From assembly GCA_964292295.1 (NCBI GenBank), contig CAXYVC010000008.1:1-51757 (forward strand): DNA of 51,757 nucleotides, written 5' to 3'. Numbering within the stretch: the stretch's first letter is position 1; every line of letters begins with the position of its first letter. The stretch is from CAXYVC01 sp964292295. GTDB lineage: Bacteria > Acidobacteriota > Holophagae > Holophagales > Holophagaceae. Below the pieces are notes generated by a model. It was not told the DNA's origin, did no database searches, and worked only from the letters and a program-made list of their open reading frames with translations. A program made the translations under genes and the position numbers. Of this stretch, positions 50,206-51,757 are shown in pieces.

Positions 50206-50808
50206 TTATCGCGGCTTCCGCCGCTTGGCGGCGGCGGAGGCCTCGGAGGCCACGCCGGGGAAGAGGGGCGTGGCCTTGGGCGCGCCGGCCACCTGCAGGG
50301 GAACGGGCGCGGGGACGGCTTCCGGGGCCCGGGCGGCACGGCTGGCCGCCGCCCGGGCCGGGACCACCAGGCCCTCCAGGTGCTTCACGAAGTCGGAGAG
50401 GTCGCGGAACTCGCGGTAGATGCTGGCGAAGCGCACGTAGGCCACGGAGTCCAGCGCCTTCAGCGTGTCCATCACCATCTCGCCCAGGTCGCGGCTGGGG
50501 ATCTCGCGGTCGGGCCGTTCGATCAGCCGGGCCTGGATGTCCCCCGCGGCCTCCTCCAGCTGGGCCAGGGAGACGGGCCGCTTCTGGCAGGCGGCGCTCA
50601 TGCCCTTCACCAGCTTGTCCCGGTCGAAGGGCTCGCGGCGGCCGTCCTTCTTCACCACCAGCAGCGGCGCCTCCTCCACGCGCTCGTAGCTGGTGAAGCG
50701 CCGGCCGCAGTCCAGGCACTCCCGACGGCGACGGATGGCGTCGCCCTCCCGGGTCTCCCGGGAGTCCACGACCTTGTCCTCCAGGTGTCCGCAGAAGGGG
50801 CAGCGCAT
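50206..50808 (-). CDS. nrdR: Transcriptional repressor NrdR
   Basis: 200-residue regulator of ribonucleotide reductase genes. The zinc ribbon is CPFC near the start and CLDCGRRFTSYE; the ATP-cone follows (VVKKDGRREPFDRDKLVKGM...). Ordinary NrdR proteins are about 150-160 residues; here about 45 extra residues rich in Ala, Pro and Val follow the conserved part (VVPARAAASRAARAPEAVPAP...). It binds dATP/ATP and represses nrd promoters, none of which is in the window. First gene of the nrdR-lon-TPR-ftsY-ribD run. Confidence 0.93.
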   Translation of the reverse strand: MRCPFCGHLEDKVVDSRETREGDAIRRRRECLDCGRRFTSYERVEEAPLLVVKKDGRREPFDRDKLVKGMSAACQKRPVSLAQLEEAAGDIQARLIERPDREIPSRDLGEMVMDTLKALDSVAYVRFASIYREFRDLSDFVKHLEGLVVPARAAASRAARAPEAVPAPVPLQVAGAPKATPLFPGVASEASAAAKRRKPR

Positions 50809-50867
50809 GCCTTCAGCTTACGTCCCCCCGCCCTTCCGTGGGGTTCCGGATGGCCCATCCTTGGGGC

Positions 50868-51757
50868 ATGGCGCTGGCACCGCTCCAGGAACCCGCTCCC
50901 ACCTCCCGCTCTTCCGTGACGGGAGCGGAGGCCCCGCGTGCCGGTTCCGCTGGCGCGCCGCGGCAGGCGCGCGCGTCCGCGGAAGACAGCCTGGAGCTCT
51001 CCCCGGAGGCCCGGCGGAAGGTGACGGAGCTGAAGCGGACCGACCAGGAGGTGCGCGCCCACGAGGCCGCCCACATGGCCGCCGGCGGAAGCCTTGTGCG
51101 CGGCGGTGCGAGCTACGGTACCGAGCGGGGGCCCGACGGCAAGCTCTACGCCGTCTCCGGCGAGGTGAGCCTGGACGCTTCCCCCGCCCGCACGCCCGAG
51201 GCCACCCTGGCCAAGGCCCAGCGGGTGCGCGCCGCCGCCCTGGCGCCGGCGGATCCCAGCGCCCAGGACCGCGCCGTGGCGGGCCAGGCCTCCGCCATGG
51301 GCGCGGAGGCCGCCATCGCCTGGCGGCTCCACGCCCCGGCGCGCGAACCCGACCTGATCCTGGCCGAGGGCGTGAGGGGGCTCTACGAGGGCGCGCCCCC
51401 GGGCGCCGACATCGCGCGCCGCTTCGGCATCCCGGTGATGGCGGTGATCGACGCGCGCGCGATGGCGCAGACCTTCGGCGCGGTGGCCTACGGGCTGGCG
51501 CACTACCAGCCCCGCCTGCCCTTCGCCGGCGTGCTCGCCAACCACGTCGGCAGCGCGCGCCACGCCCACATGTTGCGCGAGTCCTTGCCTGAAGGCATGC
51601 GCTGGTTCGGCGCGGTGATGCGCGATGCGGAGGCCGCGCTGCCCGAGCGCCACCTCGGCCTGCTGCAGGCGGCGGAGATCGAGGATCCCGGCGCCCGGCT
51701 CGACCGCGTCGCCGATCATCTGGCGCGCACCGGCGCGGCGGAACTGCCGGCGGTGGT
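50868..51757 (+). CDS. SprA-like metallopeptidase fragment joined in frame to partial cobyrinate a,c-diamide synthase (suspected chimera)
   Basis: The reading frame from ATG 50868 stays open to the window edge. Residues 1 to about 145 match the SprA-related family: ELKRTDQEVRAHEAAHMAAGGSLVRGGASYG with the HExxH-type zinc motif, PDGKLYAVSGEVSLDASP, and ALAPADPSAQDRAVAG. From about residue 150 the sequence becomes the central part of CobB/CbiA: DLILAEGVRGLYEG, VMAVIDARAMAQTFGAVAYGL, LPFAGVLANHVGSARHAHML, ALPERHLGLLQAAEI, without the ATP-binding P-loop N-terminus. Alanine codons shift from about two GCC per GCG to the reverse. The two halves have no biological link, so an assembly or cloning join is most likely. 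Confidence 0.75.
   Translation, partial: MALAPLQEPAPTSRSSVTGAEAPRAGSAGAPRQARASAEDSLELSPEARRKVTELKRTDQEVRAHEAAHMAAGGSLVRGGASYGTERGPDGKLYAVSGEVSLDASPARTPEATLAKAQRVRAAALAPADPSAQDRAVAGQASAMGAEAAIAWRLHAPAREPDLILAEGVRGLYEGAPPGADIARRFGIPVMAVIDARAMAQTFGAVAYGLAHYQPRLPFAGVLANHVGSARHAHMLRESLPEGMRWFGAVMRDAEAALPERHLGLLQAAEIEDPGARLDRVADHLARTGAAELPAV
51295..51330. other. Putative chimeric junction
   Basis: Between ...SAMGAEAA (SprA side) and ...REPDLILAEG (CobB side). The homology changes within about a dozen codons. Sequence after this point probably comes from a different genome. Confidence 0.6.

Noticed and set aside
50868..51757. Genuine SprA-CobB fusion protein
   Set aside because: The CobB part lacks its ATP-binding N-terminus and the join falls mid-domain with a codon-usage change, so an artefact is the simpler reading.

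Overview
The window is a GC-rich bacterial chromosome segment centred on a replication origin. The gene order rpmH-rnpA-yidC-jag-mnmE-gatB on one side and dnaA-dnaN-gyrB-gyrA on the other marks the origin, with genes diverging from the rpmH/dnaA gap at about 29.0-29.2 kb. GC-rich coding, the specific order (no recF, no yidD) and the protein character suggest an Acidobacteriota relative, probably Holophagae (Geothrix/Holophaga type). That assignment is inferred from memory of the families and was not tested by a search. Four parS-like ParB sites lie at 10.5, 25.8, 34.6 and 37.25 kb, as expected near an origin. The last is the core of a 40-bp perfect palindrome.

Left arm (1-11.9 kb): a partial degenerate-looking phosphoesterase, a TauE/SafE anion permease, an ABC exporter pair, then a minus-strand run purB - Asd-like protein - polyferredoxin - three-subunit molybdenum hydroxylase (xanthine dehydrogenase family). 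glyA is divergent and ends in a terminator hairpin.

Island (about 11.97-21.76 kb): lower-GC foreign DNA inserted between the convergent 3' ends of glyA and thiS. It is bounded by two inverted copies of a roughly 36-bp stem-loop repeat. It carries a DDE transposase, a Ner-like regulator divergent from an unusual protein with three HTH modules, an AT-rich marR-mipA-orf cassette, and a defence module. The defence module is a CapH-like repressor and CapP-like (ImmA/HExxH) peptidase pair, a DUF2188 protein, a mini-HNH protein, then a two-gene CBASS operon: HNH-SAVED effector (Cap5 type) and a CD-NTase with a C-terminal AGS-C-like sensor domain. The reading is a cyclic-oligonucleotide abortive-infection system whose expression may be controlled by a proteolytic repressor switch.

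Origin region (21.8-37.2 kb): minus-strand housekeeping operon rpmH to thiS, including two overlapping small single-span membrane proteins, and plus-strand dnaA, dnaN, gyrB, gyrA. The dnaA-dnaN gap holds a cluster of DnaA-box-like sequences.

Right arm (37.2-50.8 kb): gamma-glutamylcyclotransferase-like gene, an unusually long GlmS, an FlK-like thioesterase, a flavodiiron protein, a deoxyhypusine-synthase-like protein, a lipoprotein, ribD, ftsY, a TPR protein, lon and nrdR.

Right end (50.87-51.76 kb): a SprA-like metallopeptidase N-terminus runs in frame into the middle of a cobyrinate a,c-diamide synthase with a different codon habit. This is most simply an assembly chimera, so the last ~450 bases should not be trusted as contiguous with the rest.
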